Shown here: in pieces, positions 46,952 to 55,793 of the stretch
Layout of the letters: each line of letters opens with the position of its first letter
Position numbering within the stretch: position 1 is the stretch's first letter
Source: Streptomyces sp. Sge12
GTDB taxonomy: Bacteria > Actinomycetota > Actinomycetes > Streptomycetales > Streptomycetaceae
Assembly (NCBI RefSeq): GCF_002080455.1
Contig: NZ_CP020555.1
Location: 4,872,501-4,936,500 of the forward strand
Reading direction: 5' to 3'
DNA: 64,000 nt
Notes under the pieces: generated by a model
Seen by the model: only the letters and a program-made list of their open reading frames with translations
The model's database searches: none
Told to the model about the DNA's origin: nothing
Translations under genes and position numbers: made by a program

Positions 46952-46988
46952 GAGAAGGGCCCGGACACCAGGTGTCCGGGCCCTTCTC
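46952..46988. terminator. prfB terminator
   Basis: A perfect 17-base stem GAGAAGGGCCCGGACAC / GTGTCCGGGCCCTTCTC with a three-base loop CAG. It lies 27 bases after the prfB stop and precedes the convergent small gene, so it may serve both. There is no T tract, which is common in Streptomyces. Confidence 0.9.
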
Positions 46989-47051
46989 GCGCAGCTGATC
47001 GGGACGCGGCACGGATACCGCGCGCACCGCGACGGGCGCGGTGAGGACGGC

Positions 47052-47246
47052 CTAGGCGGCGTGCTGGGCCACCAGCGCCAGAGCTGCCACGAGGACCACC
47101 ATGAGCACGATGAGGGTCACGGGGTTCAGGCCGGAGAAGGGGCTGCCCTCCTGCTGGAGGCGCTCCCGGTTCGCCCGGCACACCGGGCAGCGGCCCTGGC
47201 TGACGGGTGCGGCGCAGTTCGCGCACACGAGCCGGTCATATGTCAT
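47052..47246 (-). CDS. small zinc-ribbon membrane protein
   Basis: A 64-residue protein from ATG 47244-47246, preceded by the strong ribosome-binding site GAGGAGGAG. Two CxxC pairs (CANC and CPVC, residues 8-11 and 19-22) form a zinc ribbon, followed by one C-terminal transmembrane helix (NPVTLIVLMVVLVAALALVA). The frame is open further upstream without coding character. The function is unknown; similar tiny proteins are widespread in Streptomyces. It is convergent with prfB and divergent from ftsE. Confidence 0.85.
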   Translation of the reverse strand: MTYDRLVCANCAAPVSQGRCPVCRANRERLQQEGSPFSGLNPVTLIVLMVVLVAALALVAQHAA

Positions 47247-47482
47247 GCGCTCCTCCTCTCGTCCCCTCGGTCTTGTCGTTGCGTACAACGGTGCGGGGGC
47301 CCGGACCGTTCCCCCTACCACTGTGCCAGCTTCGCCGACATTCGGCGCGGCCCGTCCGGGCAATCACGGTCCGGAGCGCCGACGCCACGGGATAAAACGG
47401 GCAAGTCCGGAGGCCGGGTCCACACCTCGCGCCCGTTCGCGTATGGTCACGCACACCTACTCCCGGCGACCGTGGTGCACCC

Positions 47483-48172
47483 GTGATCCGATTCGACAGT
47501 GTCTCCAAGTCCTACCCGAAGCAGAGCCGTCCCGCACTCAGAGAAGTCTCCCTCGACATTGCGAAGGGCGAGTTCGTCTTCCTCGTCGGCTCCTCCGGCT
47601 CCGGCAAGTCCACGTTCCTGCGCCTGATCCTGCGCGAGGAACGGGCGAGCCACGGCCAGGTGCACGTCCTGGGCAAGGACCTCGCCAAGCTCTCCAACTG
47701 GAAGGTTCCGCAGATGCGGCGCCAGTTGGGGACCGTCTTCCAGGACTTCCGCCTGCTGCCCAACAAGACGGTGGCCGAGAACGTGGCCTTCGCCCAGGAG
47801 GTCATCGGCAAGCCGCGCGGCGAGATCCGCAAGGCCGTCCCGCAGGTCCTCGAACTCGTGGGCCTGGGCGGCAAGGAGGACCGCATGCCCGGCGAGCTCT
47901 CCGGCGGTGAGCAGCAGCGCGTGGCCATCGCCCGCGCCTTCGTCAACCGCCCCGCCCTGCTGATCGCGGACGAGCCCACCGGCAACCTCGACCCCCAGAC
48001 CTCGGTCGGGATCATGAAGCTGCTGGACCGGATCAACCGGACCGGTACCACGGTGATCATGGCCACACACGACCAGCAGATCGTCGACCAGATGCGCAAG
48101 CGCGTCATCGAACTCGAAAAGGGCCGACTCGTGCGCGACCAGTCGCGCGGCGTCTACGGCTACCAGCACTGA
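47483..48172 (+). CDS. ftsE: cell division ABC-type ATPase FtsE
   Basis: A 229-residue ABC ATPase from GTG 47483. Walker A GSSGSGKST (36-44), Q-loop VFQDFRLL, signature LSGGEQQRVAIARAF and Walker B LLIADEPTGNLD are intact, and THDQ gives the switch histidine. FtsE with FtsX forms a mechanotransmission complex that activates peptidoglycan hydrolases at the septum or wall. TATGGT at 47442-47447 is a likely -10 hexamer. ftsX follows after 17 bases. Confidence 0.97.
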   Translation: MIRFDSVSKSYPKQSRPALREVSLDIAKGEFVFLVGSSGSGKSTFLRLILREERASHGQVHVLGKDLAKLSNWKVPQMRRQLGTVFQDFRLLPNKTVAENVAFAQEVIGKPRGEIRKAVPQVLELVGLGGKEDRMPGELSGGEQQRVAIARAFVNRPALLIADEPTGNLDPQTSVGIMKLLDRINRTGTTVIMATHDQQIVDQMRKRVIELEKGRLVRDQSRGVYGYQH

Positions 48173-48189
48173 AAGGTCCCTGAGACGCA

Positions 48190-49158
48190 ATGCGCGCCCA
48201 GTTCGTCATGTCGGAGATCGGCGTCGGTCTCCGTCGCAATCTCACCATGACCTTCGCGGTCATCATCTCCGTGGCCCTCTCGCTGGCCCTGTTCGGCGGC
48301 TCCCTGCTCATGCGCGAGCAGGTGAGCCGGATGAAGGGCTTCTGGTACGACAAGGCCAACGTCTCGATCTACCTCTGCAACAAGCAGGACGCCCAGGAGG
48401 CCGGCGAGGCCGCCGCCAAGCCGGACGGTTCGGCGAGCGGCTCCGGTGGCGTCGCCACCTGCCGCAAGGGCGCCGTGACCGACGAGCAGAAGAAGCAGAT
48501 CGAGTCCGAGCTCAAGCAGATGTCGCTGGTCAAGAGCGTCGCGTACGAGTCGGCGGACGAGGCGTACAAGCACTACCAGGAGCAGTACGGGCACACCGCG
48601 CTCGCCTCCTCCATCACGCCCGACCAGATGCAGGAGTCCTTCCGGGTCAAGCTCAAGAACCCGGAGAAGTACAAGGTGGTCACCTCCGCCTTCGCGGGCC
48701 GCGACGGCATCCACACCGTCGACGACCAGCGCAAGGAGATCGACGACCTCTTCCGGATCCTGAACTACCTCAACTACGCGGCCCTCGGCATCATGTTGAT
48801 CATGTTGATCGTGGCGCTGCTGCTGATCGTCAACACCGTGCGCGTCTCGGCATTCAGCCGCAGGCGGGAGACCGGGATCATGCGGCTGGTGGGTGCCTCC
48901 AGCTTCTACATCCAGGTCCCCTTCATCATGGAGGCGGCCGTCGCCGGCCTCATCGGCGCGCTCTTCGCCTGCGCCATGCTCGTCTCCGGGCAGTACTTCG
49001 TGATCGACCACGGCGTCGGACTGCGCGACAAGATCCAGCTGATCGACTTCATGGGCTGGGGATCGGTGCTGGCCAAGCTCCCGTACGTCCTCTTCATCGG
49101 CCTCCTGATGCCCTCCATGGCCGCCTTCATCGCCCTGCGCAAGTACCTGAAGGTGTGA
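48190..49158 (+). CDS. ftsX: cell division membrane protein FtsX
   Basis: A 322-residue protein with four transmembrane helices: one near 22-42 and three in the C-terminal half (LNYAALGIMLIMLIVALLLI, VAGLIGALFACAMLVSG and LPYVLFIGLLMPSMAAFIAL). The large extracellular domain between the first two contains two cysteines (LCNK and ATCRK) around a Gly/Ser-rich insert. In mycobacteria this domain binds NlpC/P60 hydrolases. The cytoplasmic motif RRRETGIMRLVGASSFYI is the FtsE coupling site. It forms an operon with ftsE. Confidence 0.96.
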   Translation: MRAQFVMSEIGVGLRRNLTMTFAVIISVALSLALFGGSLLMREQVSRMKGFWYDKANVSIYLCNKQDAQEAGEAAAKPDGSASGSGGVATCRKGAVTDEQKKQIESELKQMSLVKSVAYESADEAYKHYQEQYGHTALASSITPDQMQESFRVKLKNPEKYKVVTSAFAGRDGIHTVDDQRKEIDDLFRILNYLNYAALGIMLIMLIVALLLIVNTVRVSAFSRRRETGIMRLVGASSFYIQVPFIMEAAVAGLIGALFACAMLVSGQYFVIDHGVGLRDKIQLIDFMGWGSVLAKLPYVLFIGLLMPSMAAFIALRKYLKV

Positions 49159-49225
49159 CAAGCGCCCCGCGAGCGGTCCGGTCAACCAGCCGTACCGGCG
49201 CGGGGCTTGTCCTAGACTCGGCGCC

Positions 49226-50416
49226 ATGCTGGGCTTGCCGAGTATTCCCGCCTTCTGTCTCCGGCCCCGCGACCTGCGTCGCGGGGCCGTTTTGACGTTG
49301 GCCTTCCTCGCCGCCGTCGGTGCCGGTGCGTACACCGGCTGCTGGGACCGCGAGGAGGGCGCCGCGGCCGCCGCGGCGCTGACCGGCGCCCCCGCGCCCG
49401 AAGCCCCGCGCCAGGCCGGCACGGCCGACCGGGAGGCGGTCGCCCGGGCCGCCGCGGAGGCCGTCGCCGAGGGCAAGTCCGGCAAGAAGGCCGCGCAGGA
49501 GGTGGTCAGCCGCAGCGGAGACCGCTGGGGCACCGTCTACGACCAGGGCGAGTACGCCGCCTTCGCCGAGGGCCTCGACGGCCGCTGGACCGGCGTCGGC
49601 GTCTGGGCGGAGCGGGCCCGCGACGGCATGATCAAGGTCGACAAGGTCCAGCCCGGCAGCCCCGCCGCCCGGGCCGGACTGCGCGCCGGGGACCGGCTGC
49701 TGAGCGTCGACGGGCACACCGTGACCGGCCTGGCCGTCGCCGACGTCGTCGCCCTGCTGCGCGGCGAGGCCGGCACCCCCGTCGTACTGAACCTGAGCCG
49801 GGACGGCGCCGACCTCACCGAGACCGTGCGCCGCGAGCAGCTGCGCACCGAGCCGGTGGCCGTACGCCGGCGCCCGGACGGGGTCACGGTCATCAAGGTG
49901 GTCTCCTTCACCCGCGGTTCCGGCGAGCGCGTCAAGGCCGCCGTGCGCGCGGCCCCGCCCGGCGAGGGGGTCGTGCTGGACCTGCGCGGCAATCCGGGCG
50001 GCCTGGTCGCCGAGGCGGTCACCGCAGCCTCGGCCTTCCTGGACGGCGGGCTGGTGGCCACGTACGACGTACGCGGCGAACAGCGGGTCCTGTACGCGGC
50101 CCCGGGCGGCGACACCGCCCGGCCGCTGGTGGCCCTCGTCGACGGCGGCACGATGAGCGCGGCCGAGCTGGTGACGGGCGCGCTGCAGGACCGGGGCCGG
50201 GCCGTGGCGGTGGGCAGCCGGACCTTCGGCAAGGGCTCCGTGCAGATGCCGACCGAGCTGCCGGACGGTTCGGTGGCCGAGCTGACGGTGGGCACGTACC
50301 GCACACCGGCGGGCCGGAGCCTGGACGGCGGCGGCATCACCCCGGACGTGCCGGCGGGCGAGGCGGTCGAGGAACGGGCGGTCACAGTATTGGGTGGCCT
50401 CGGAGTGGGTCCGTAG
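49226..50416 (+). CDS. S41-family C-terminal processing protease with PDZ domain
   Basis: A 396-residue protease. A membrane anchor (GAVLTLAFLAAVGAGAYTGCW, about 20-40) is followed by a PDZ domain (GVGVWAERARDGMIKVDKVQPGSPAARAG and GDRLLSVDG, here in parts) and the S41 catalytic domain. The Ser-Lys dyad is Ser311 in GGTMSAAELV and Lys336 in RTFGKGSVQ. It would act outside the membrane on protein C-termini. Its place just after ftsX suggests a part in wall or envelope turnover. TAGACT at 49213-49218 is seven bases before the ATG at 49226, with no ribosome-binding site, so the mRNA may be leaderless. Confidence 0.93.
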   Translation: MLGLPSIPAFCLRPRDLRRGAVLTLAFLAAVGAGAYTGCWDREEGAAAAAALTGAPAPEAPRQAGTADREAVARAAAEAVAEGKSGKKAAQEVVSRSGDRWGTVYDQGEYAAFAEGLDGRWTGVGVWAERARDGMIKVDKVQPGSPAARAGLRAGDRLLSVDGHTVTGLAVADVVALLRGEAGTPVVLNLSRDGADLTETVRREQLRTEPVAVRRRPDGVTVIKVVSFTRGSGERVKAAVRAAPPGEGVVLDLRGNPGGLVAEAVTAASAFLDGGLVATYDVRGEQRVLYAAPGGDTARPLVALVDGGTMSAAELVTGALQDRGRAVAVGSRTFGKGSVQMPTELPDGSVAELTVGTYRTPAGRSLDGGGITPDVPAGEAVEERAVTVLGGLGVGP

Positions 50417-50434
50417 TGCGAAAATGACCGCACT

Positions 50435-50920
50435 ATGGCTAAGGAAAAAGGGCGCAAGCTGATCGCCCAGAACAAGAAGGCGCGCCACGACTACGCGATC
50501 ATCGACACCTACGAGTGCGGTCTCGTGCTCACGGGTACCGAGGTCAAGTCCATGCGCCAGGGCCGGGCCTCGCTGGTGGACGGCTTCGTGTCGGTGGAGG
50601 GCGGGGAGGCCTGGCTCTACAACGTGCACGTGCCGGAGTACAGCCAGGGCACCTGGACCAACCACAGCGCCCGGCGCAAGCGCAAGCTCCTCATGCACCG
50701 CGAGGAGATCGACAAGCTGGAGCGCAAGGCCGACGAGTCGGGTCACACGATCGTGCCCCTCTCCCTGTACTTCAAGGACGGCCGGGCGAAGGTCGAGATC
50801 GCGCTGGCGAAGGGCAAGAAGGAGTACGACAAGCGGCAGACCCTGCGGGAGAAGCAGGACACCCGCGAGACGAACCGGGCGGTCTCGGCCATCCGGCGCA
50901 AGCAGCGCGGCACGGTTTAA
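50435..50920 (+). CDS. smpB: tmRNA-binding protein SmpB
   Basis: A 161-residue SmpB starting at ATG 50435 (MAKEKGRKLIAQNKKARHDY). The beta-barrel core shows YECGLVLTGTEVKSMRQGR and NVHVPEYSQG; the C-terminal basic tail (KGKKEYDKRQTLREKQDTRE) is the part that enters the mRNA channel of stalled ribosomes. SmpB and tmRNA together rescue ribosomes on broken mRNA; ssrA lies 84 bases downstream on the same strand. No clear ribosome-binding site precedes the ATG. Confidence 0.97.
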   Translation: MAKEKGRKLIAQNKKARHDYAIIDTYECGLVLTGTEVKSMRQGRASLVDGFVSVEGGEAWLYNVHVPEYSQGTWTNHSARRKRKLLMHREEIDKLERKADESGHTIVPLSLYFKDGRAKVEIALAKGKKEYDKRQTLREKQDTRETNRAVSAIRRKQRGTV

Positions 50921-51004
50921 TCACCTGGCACGCGGTGGTCCACTTCGCGTACCATGGCGTCAGCACCGCCCCCCAGGGGTCGGCGCACCTTGAAAAAACA
51001 ACAT

Positions 51005-51390
51005 GGGGATGATCGGTTTCGACAGCGGATGTCGATGCAGGGGAAGCGAGCCGAGGAAGCGGCAATGATCTCGCTAACCATATGTCGCAAAAAATAATCG
51101 CCAACTCCAAGAGCGATAACTCCCGCTTCACCCTCGCTGCCTAATAACAGTGAGCTGAAGCCTCTGTGAGGAGCGTCAGCCCGGAAGTGGTCCCGGTCCG
51201 GATCCTGGCGTCAATTAGGGATCTAAACCTCTAGCCCCGGTCACGGGGGTTGGAGGGAAACCAAACAGTGACTGAGCCCGTCGGAGACTTGTCCGTGTGA
51301 TCTCCGGGGCTGAGAAAAGCGCAGCGGACTGCGCTCGGAGAAGCCCTGCTTCTGCACCGTTGGACGCGGGTTCGATTCCCGCCATCTCCA
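51005..51390 (+). ncRNA. ssrA: transfer-messenger RNA (tmRNA)
   Basis: The 5' end GGGGATGATCGGTTTCGACAG and the 3' end with TTCGATTCCCGCCATCTCCA form the tRNA-like acceptor and T arm (GGGGATG pairs with CATCTCC). The CCA tail is not encoded. The mRNA-like part begins with the resume codon GCC at 51100 and encodes the tag ANSKSDNSRFTLAA, followed by TAATAA (51142-51147); the LAA ending is the usual protease signal. The length of 386 bases is typical. A leader of about 40 bases before 51005 would be removed by RNase P. The C-terminal sequence of the tag is typical, the middle is specific to this group. Confidence 0.97.
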
Positions 51391-51406
51391 CTCATCCCAT
51401 GTGGGC

Positions 51407-51440
51407 AAAGGCCCCGCAGCCTCTCGGCTGCGGGGCCTTT
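51407..51440. terminator. ssrA terminator
   Basis: A perfect fifteen-base stem AAAGGCCCCGCAGCC / GGCTGCGGGGCCTTT with a TCTC loop, 16 bases after the mature tmRNA end and 8 bases from the yoeB stop. Its flanks are A-rich on one side and T-rich on the other, so it can serve both genes. Confidence 0.92.
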
Positions 51441-51448
51441 GTCATGCG

Positions 51449-51706
51449 TCAGTAGTGGTAGCGGGCCTTGAGGACCTTCACTTCCTTGTCGTCGGCCCGG
51501 TACACGAGGCGGTGCTCGTCGTCGATGCGGCGGGACCAGTAGCCGGTCAACTCGCCCTTCAACGGCTCGGGCTTGCCGATGCCGGTGAACGGGTCGCGCT
51601 GGATCTCGCCGATCAGGCGAGTGATCCGGCGGGCCATCTTCCGGTCCGACGACAACCAGAACAGGAAGTCCTCCCAGGCGGCGGGGTCGAAGTGAACGCT
51701 CCTCAC
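51449..51706 (-). CDS. yoeB: YoeB-family toxin (ribosome-dependent mRNA interferase)
   Basis: An 85-residue RelE-superfamily toxin very similar to E. coli YoeB: KPEPLKGELTGYWSRRIDDE, then HRLVYR, and the C-terminus ARYHY. Catalytic residues corresponding to E. coli Glu46, Arg65, His83 and Tyr84 are present as Glu47, Arg66, His84 and Tyr85, so the enzyme should be active. It cleaves mRNA in the ribosomal A site. The start ATG overlaps the antitoxin stop (ATGA at 51703-51706). Its stop is next to the ssrA terminator. Confidence 0.95.
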   Translation of the reverse strand: MRSVHFDPAAWEDFLFWLSSDRKMARRITRLIGEIQRDPFTGIGKPEPLKGELTGYWSRRIDDEHRLVYRADDKEVKVLKARYHY

Positions 51707-51978
51707 TCCTCGCCCCCGGCCAACTCCTTCAGCTCGTCCACCGTCCTCGCGACCGTGGAGGCGCCCTCGCGGTCGCGCGCGACGGCCTCCATCAAACGCT
51801 GGGCGTTGGCGGGGGAGCGCAGGAGGTAGACGGTCTCCTGCCAGGAGTCGTAGTCGTCGGCGGACATGAGGACCGCGTCACCGCTCTTGGAGGTGATGCG
51901 CACCGGGGCGTGGTCGGTGTTGACACGCTCGATCAGCGGGAACAGGGTGGCCCTGGCTTCGCTGGCGCTTATGGACAT
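51703..51978 (-). CDS. yefM: YefM/Phd-family antitoxin
   Basis: A 91-residue antitoxin starting MSISASEARATLFPLIERVN, with the Phd/YefM DNA-binding N-terminal domain (residues 1-55; RITSKSGDAVLMSADDYDSW). The variable C-terminal tail (RTVDELKELAGGEE) wraps and inhibits YoeB. The pair should repress its own promoter upstream of 51978. An active yefM-yoeB pair is known from Streptomyces lividans and S. coelicolor. Confidence 0.94.
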   Translation of the reverse strand: MSISASEARATLFPLIERVNTDHAPVRITSKSGDAVLMSADDYDSWQETVYLLRSPANAQRLMEAVARDREGASTVARTVDELKELAGGEE

Positions 51979-52015
51979 GGTGCGCTCCTCTCTCAGGGAC
52001 CGGACTCGTACGAGT

Positions 52016-53275
52016 TTATGGTACCTCTCTGGTACCGGAAACCGGTACGACTTTCGAGGTGGCGAGGGCGGCGAGGGCCGCCGCGGCCGGGAGGGCGTAG
52101 GCCGTCGGCGGGCCCAGGTGGTCGACCAGCGCGCCGGCCGAGGCGGCGCCCAGGGCGATGCCCGCGAGGATGGCGGTCACCGCCAGGGTCATGCCCTCGT
52201 TGAGGCGGCCCTCCGGGGTGAGCGCGTGGACCCGGGACATCGCCGTCACCATCGTCGGAGCCGTGGCCATGCCCGCCAGGAGCAGGGCGGCGGCCAGCGG
52301 CAGGAGCGAGCCCGTGATCGCCGCGAGCCACGGCAGGGTCATCGCGGCGGCCATGGCGACCAGGCAGGTCCGCAGGCCGCGCGGCCGCAGCGTGCCGTAG
52401 AGCAGCCCGGCCGCGCAGGAGCCCGCCGCCTGGAGGGCCAGCACCGGGCCGGATGCGGCGCCCAGCCCCAGGTCGGCGAGGTGGGCGATCGAGGCGATCT
52501 CCATCGAGCCGAAGACCACACCGGTGGCGAGGAAGAGCGGCAGCAGCGGGGCCAGGGCGCGCAGCGGTGAGCCGCGGCGCGGGCCCGCCGACACCGGCGG
52601 CTGGGTGGCGCGGCAGGAGGTGAACACCAGCATGCCGGTCAGCAGCAGGGCGGCCGCGGTGAGGGTGCCGGCCTCGGGGAGGACCGCCGAGCAGAGGAAC
52701 GCCGCCAGGACCGGGCCGAGCATGTAGCAGAGCTCGTCGGCGGCCTGCTCGAAGGACATCGCGGTGTGGTGCGCGTCCGGGGAGCCGCGCAGCAGGTACG
52801 TCCAGCGGGCGCGGGACATCCCGCCGATGTTGGGGGTGGTGGCGGTCGCGGCGTACGAGGCGAAGAGGGTCCAGGCGGGGGCCCCGGTACGGACGCACGC
52901 GATCAGGGACAGCGAGCCCAGGACCGCGACCAGGGTGGCGGGGACGGCGATCCGGGCCTGCCCGTACCGGTCGACCAGCCGGGCGGTCCACGGCGCGACC
53001 AGCGCGGTGGCGGCCATCCCGGTCGCCGTGACCGCACCGGCGAGGGCGTACGAGCCGCGCTGGCCGGCGATCATCATCACCGCGCTGACCCCGAACATGC
53101 CCATCGGCAGGCGGGCGAGGAGGTTCCCGGCGGTGAAGCCGCGGGTGCCGGGCAGCGCGAACAGCCGGCGGTAGGGGCCCTGCGGGCGCGGCCGCGGGGG
53201 AGCGCGGTCGGGGAGGGGCGGTGCGGGCGGTGCGGCGAGGACGAGGGTGCTGCCGGTGACGGACATGAGGGGCAT
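52016..53275 (-). CDS. major facilitator superfamily transporter
   Basis: A 419-residue transporter with about twelve transmembrane helices, from the ATG at 53273-53275 (MPLMSVTGSTLVLAAPPAP). An alternative GTG start at 53335 would add 20 residues. The loop ARLVDRYGQARIAVPATLV between helices 2 and 3 carries the MFS motif A in weakened form. The set resembles predicted drug-efflux or sugar-efflux carriers. It is divergent from a LysR regulator 86 bases away, which may control it. The substrate is unknown. Confidence 0.85.
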   Translation of the reverse strand: MPLMSVTGSTLVLAAPPAPPLPDRAPPRPRPQGPYRRLFALPGTRGFTAGNLLARLPMGMFGVSAVMMIAGQRGSYALAGAVTATGMAATALVAPWTARLVDRYGQARIAVPATLVAVLGSLSLIACVRTGAPAWTLFASYAATATTPNIGGMSRARWTYLLRGSPDAHHTAMSFEQAADELCYMLGPVLAAFLCSAVLPEAGTLTAAALLLTGMLVFTSCRATQPPVSAGPRRGSPLRALAPLLPLFLATGVVFGSMEIASIAHLADLGLGAASGPVLALQAAGSCAAGLLYGTLRPRGLRTCLVAMAAAMTLPWLAAITGSLLPLAAALLLAGMATAPTMVTAMSRVHALTPEGRLNEGMTLAVTAILAGIALGAASAGALVDHLGPPTAYALPAAAALAALATSKVVPVSGTREVP

Positions 53276-53360
53276 GGCCACCACCCTCGGCCGGGACCCC
53301 GCGCGGCGTCCAACACCTGTCCGGAGGCCATTCACATCGATCTGTTGTTAGTCTCCGGGG

Positions 53361-54326
53361 ATGATGCCCCGTGACGTGGACCCCCGCCTGCTGCGCGGGT
53401 TCGTCGCCGTGGCCGAGGAGCTGCACTTCACCCGCGCGGCCGCCCGGCTCTACGTCGCCCAGCAGGCGCTGAGCCGCGACGTACGGCGCCTCGAAGAGGC
53501 CCTCGGCACCACGCTGTTCGTCCGGACGACCCGCGCCGTCGAGCCGACCCCCGACGGGGAGCGGCTGCTGCCCCTCGCCCGGCGGGTGCTGGCCGCGCAC
53601 GAAGCGGTCGCCGCCGCCTTCGCCGCCCCCCGGGCGCTGCTCGTCGACCTGAACACCGACGGGCCCAGCACCGCGCGCACCGTCCTGGAGCGGGCCCGCG
53701 ACATCGCCCCGGAGTGCGAGCTGATGGCCCGCTGGGAGAGCGGGCTGACGTACGCCGCCGCCGAGGTCGCCGCCGGCCGCCTCGACGTCTCCTTCGGGTA
53801 CGCCGCCGGGCTGGACCCGGCCACGCGCTCCCGCATCGCCCACCGGCCCGTGCGGTACGAGCCGCTCGCCGTGCTGCTGCCCGAGGGGCACCCGCTGGCC
53901 GGGCGGGCGACCGTACCGCTGGACGCGCTGGCCGGGGAGACCGTGTACGCCGGCGCCGGGAACCCGCGCACGCTGGAGTGGACGGGGCTGGCGCGCGAAC
54001 TGTTCGCCGGGCGGGGGATCCTGATGGCCCCGCCGGCACCGGTGGCCATGGGCAAGGACGAGTTCCGCCGGGTCATGGCCAAGACCGGCAACCCCGTACT
54101 GGTGACCGTCGACTTCGTCGACATGCCCGGCAGCGTGAAGCGGCCGCTCGTCGACCCGGTACCGCTGTCCCCGCTGTCCATGGTGTGGCGCAAGGGCTTC
54201 ACCCACCCCGGTCTGGAAGCGCTGCACCGGGCCGCGGCCACCCTCTGCGCCGAACACGGCTGGCTGGAAGTGCCCCCGGCGAGCTGGCGCCCGGCCGCGC
54301 TCACAGGTGCCCCCGGCGGCGGGTGA
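53361..54326 (+). CDS. LysR-family transcriptional regulator
   Basis: A 321-residue LysR regulator from ATG 53361 (a second ATG follows at once). The N-terminal winged helix is RLLRGFVAVAEELHFTRAAARL and AQQALSRDVRRLEEALGTTLF, followed by the two-lobe periplasmic-binding-like effector domain (LDVSFGYAAGLDP; PLAVLLPEGHPLAGRATV). It is divergent from the MFS gene, the common LysR layout, so it probably activates it when a ligand is bound. It precedes narK by 96 bases on the same strand. Confidence 0.9.
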   Translation: MMPRDVDPRLLRGFVAVAEELHFTRAAARLYVAQQALSRDVRRLEEALGTTLFVRTTRAVEPTPDGERLLPLARRVLAAHEAVAAAFAAPRALLVDLNTDGPSTARTVLERARDIAPECELMARWESGLTYAAAEVAAGRLDVSFGYAAGLDPATRSRIAHRPVRYEPLAVLLPEGHPLAGRATVPLDALAGETVYAGAGNPRTLEWTGLARELFAGRGILMAPPAPVAMGKDEFRRVMAKTGNPVLVTVDFVDMPGSVKRPLVDPVPLSPLSMVWRKGFTHPGLEALHRAAATLCAEHGWLEVPPASWRPAALTGAPGGG

Positions 54327-54422
54327 GAGCAAGGTTTCCCGGCGGTCATCCGGCGGGGACCGGGGCGGAAACGCGCCGTTCCTACGGTCGTACCACGGAC
54401 GCGACAGCTGTGGAGGCGTGTG

Positions 54423-55793
54423 ATGACCGGTACGACCGCACCGCGCAAAGGGGGCCGCTGGATCGAGCGGTGGGACCCCGAGGACGAGACCTTCTGGAAG
54501 GAGACGGGGGAGCGGACCGCCCGCCGCAACCTGGTCTACTCCGTGTTCTCCGAGCACATCGGCTTCTCCATCTGGTCGCTCTGGTCCGTGATGGTCCTCT
54601 TCATGGGACCGGCTTACGGGATCGACCCGGCCGGCAAGTTCTTCCTCATCGCGACCGCGACCCTGGTCGGCGCGGTCGTCCGGGTCCCGTACACCTTCGC
54701 CGTCGCCCGCTTCGGCGGCCGGAACTGGACCGTCGTCAGCGCGCTGCTGCTGCTCGCGCCGACGGTCGCCGCGATCGTGGTGATGGAGCCCGGGACCTCG
54801 TACGGCACCTTCCTGGTCGTCGCGGCCCTCACCGGCGTCGGCGGCGGCAACTTCGCCTCCTCCATGACCAACATCAACGCCTTCTTCCCGCTGCGCAAGA
54901 AGGGCTGGGCGCTCGGCCTGAACGCCGGCGGCGGCAACATCGGCGTGCCCGTGGTGCAGCTCGCCGGCCTGCTGGTCATCGCGACGGCCGGGGCCGCGCA
55001 CCCGCGCTACCTGCTGGGCGCCTACATCCCGCTGATCGTCCTCGCGGCCGTCCTGGCGGCGGTACGGATGGACAACCTGGCGCCCGTGCGCAACGACACC
55101 GGCGCGGTCCGCGAGGCGCTGAAGGACGCGCACACCTGGATCATGGCGTTCCTCTACATCGGCACCTTCGGGTCCTTCATCGGCTACAGCTTCGCCTTCG
55201 GACTGGTGCTGCAGACCCAGTTCGGCCGCACCCCCCTCCAGGCCGCCTCACTGACCTTCATGGGGCCGCTGCTCGGATCGCTGATCAGGCCGGTGGGCGG
55301 GGCCCTCGCGGACCGGTTCGGCGGGGCCCGGATCACCCTGGGCACCTTCGTGGCGATGGCGGCGGCGACCGCAGTGGTGGTGTTCGCCTCCCAGCGGTCC
55401 TCGCTGCCGGTCTTCCTCGTCGGGTTCGTGGCGCTGTTCGTCCTGAGCGGGCTCGGCAACGGATCGACCTACAAGATGATCCCGGGCATCTTCCAGGCGA
55501 AGGCGCTGGCGCGCGGCATGAGCGGCGAGGCCGCGGCCGCGTACGGACGGCGGCTCTCCGGCGCCTCCATGGGGCTCATCGGGGCCGTCGGCGCGCTCGG
55601 CGGACTCGGCATCAACCTCGTCTTCCGGGAGGCCTTCCGCACCTCCGGCTCCGGAACGGCGGCCTTCGTCACCTTCCTCGGCTTCTACGCCCTGTGCTGC
55701 GCCGTGACGTGGGCGGTATACCTTCGCCGCCCCGCGGCCCCGGCGGTCCACGCGGTCGGCGTCGAGACGAAACCGCAGCTCACGTCGGTGTAA
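54423..55793 (+). CDS. narK: nitrate/nitrite transporter NarK
   Basis: A 456-residue MFS carrier of the nitrate/nitrite porter family with twelve transmembrane helices. The family signatures are ALTGVGGGNFASSMTNINAFF (nitrate signature of helix 5) and LSGLGNGSTYKMIP with its helix-11 counterpart. The start ATG 54423 is preceded by GGAGG at 54412-54416; GTG 54420 is an alternative. It probably exchanges nitrate for nitrite or imports nitrate for assimilation. The next gene encodes NnaR, the known nitrate/nitrite assimilation regulator of Streptomyces. Confidence 0.95.
   Translation: MTGTTAPRKGGRWIERWDPEDETFWKETGERTARRNLVYSVFSEHIGFSIWSLWSVMVLFMGPAYGIDPAGKFFLIATATLVGAVVRVPYTFAVARFGGRNWTVVSALLLLAPTVAAIVVMEPGTSYGTFLVVAALTGVGGGNFASSMTNINAFFPLRKKGWALGLNAGGGNIGVPVVQLAGLLVIATAGAAHPRYLLGAYIPLIVLAAVLAAVRMDNLAPVRNDTGAVREALKDAHTWIMAFLYIGTFGSFIGYSFAFGLVLQTQFGRTPLQAASLTFMGPLLGSLIRPVGGALADRFGGARITLGTFVAMAAATAVVVFASQRSSLPVFLVGFVALFVLSGLGNGSTYKMIPGIFQAKALARGMSGEAAAAYGRRLSGASMGLIGAVGALGGLGINLVFREAFRTSGSGTAAFVTFLGFYALCCAVTWAVYLRRPAAPAVHAVGVETKPQLTSV

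Noticed and set aside
51360..53360. Attachment site repeats marking an integrated element at ssrA
   Set aside because: The tmRNA 3' end sequence GGTTCGATTCCCGCCATCTC is not repeated elsewhere in the window and no integrase gene is present.
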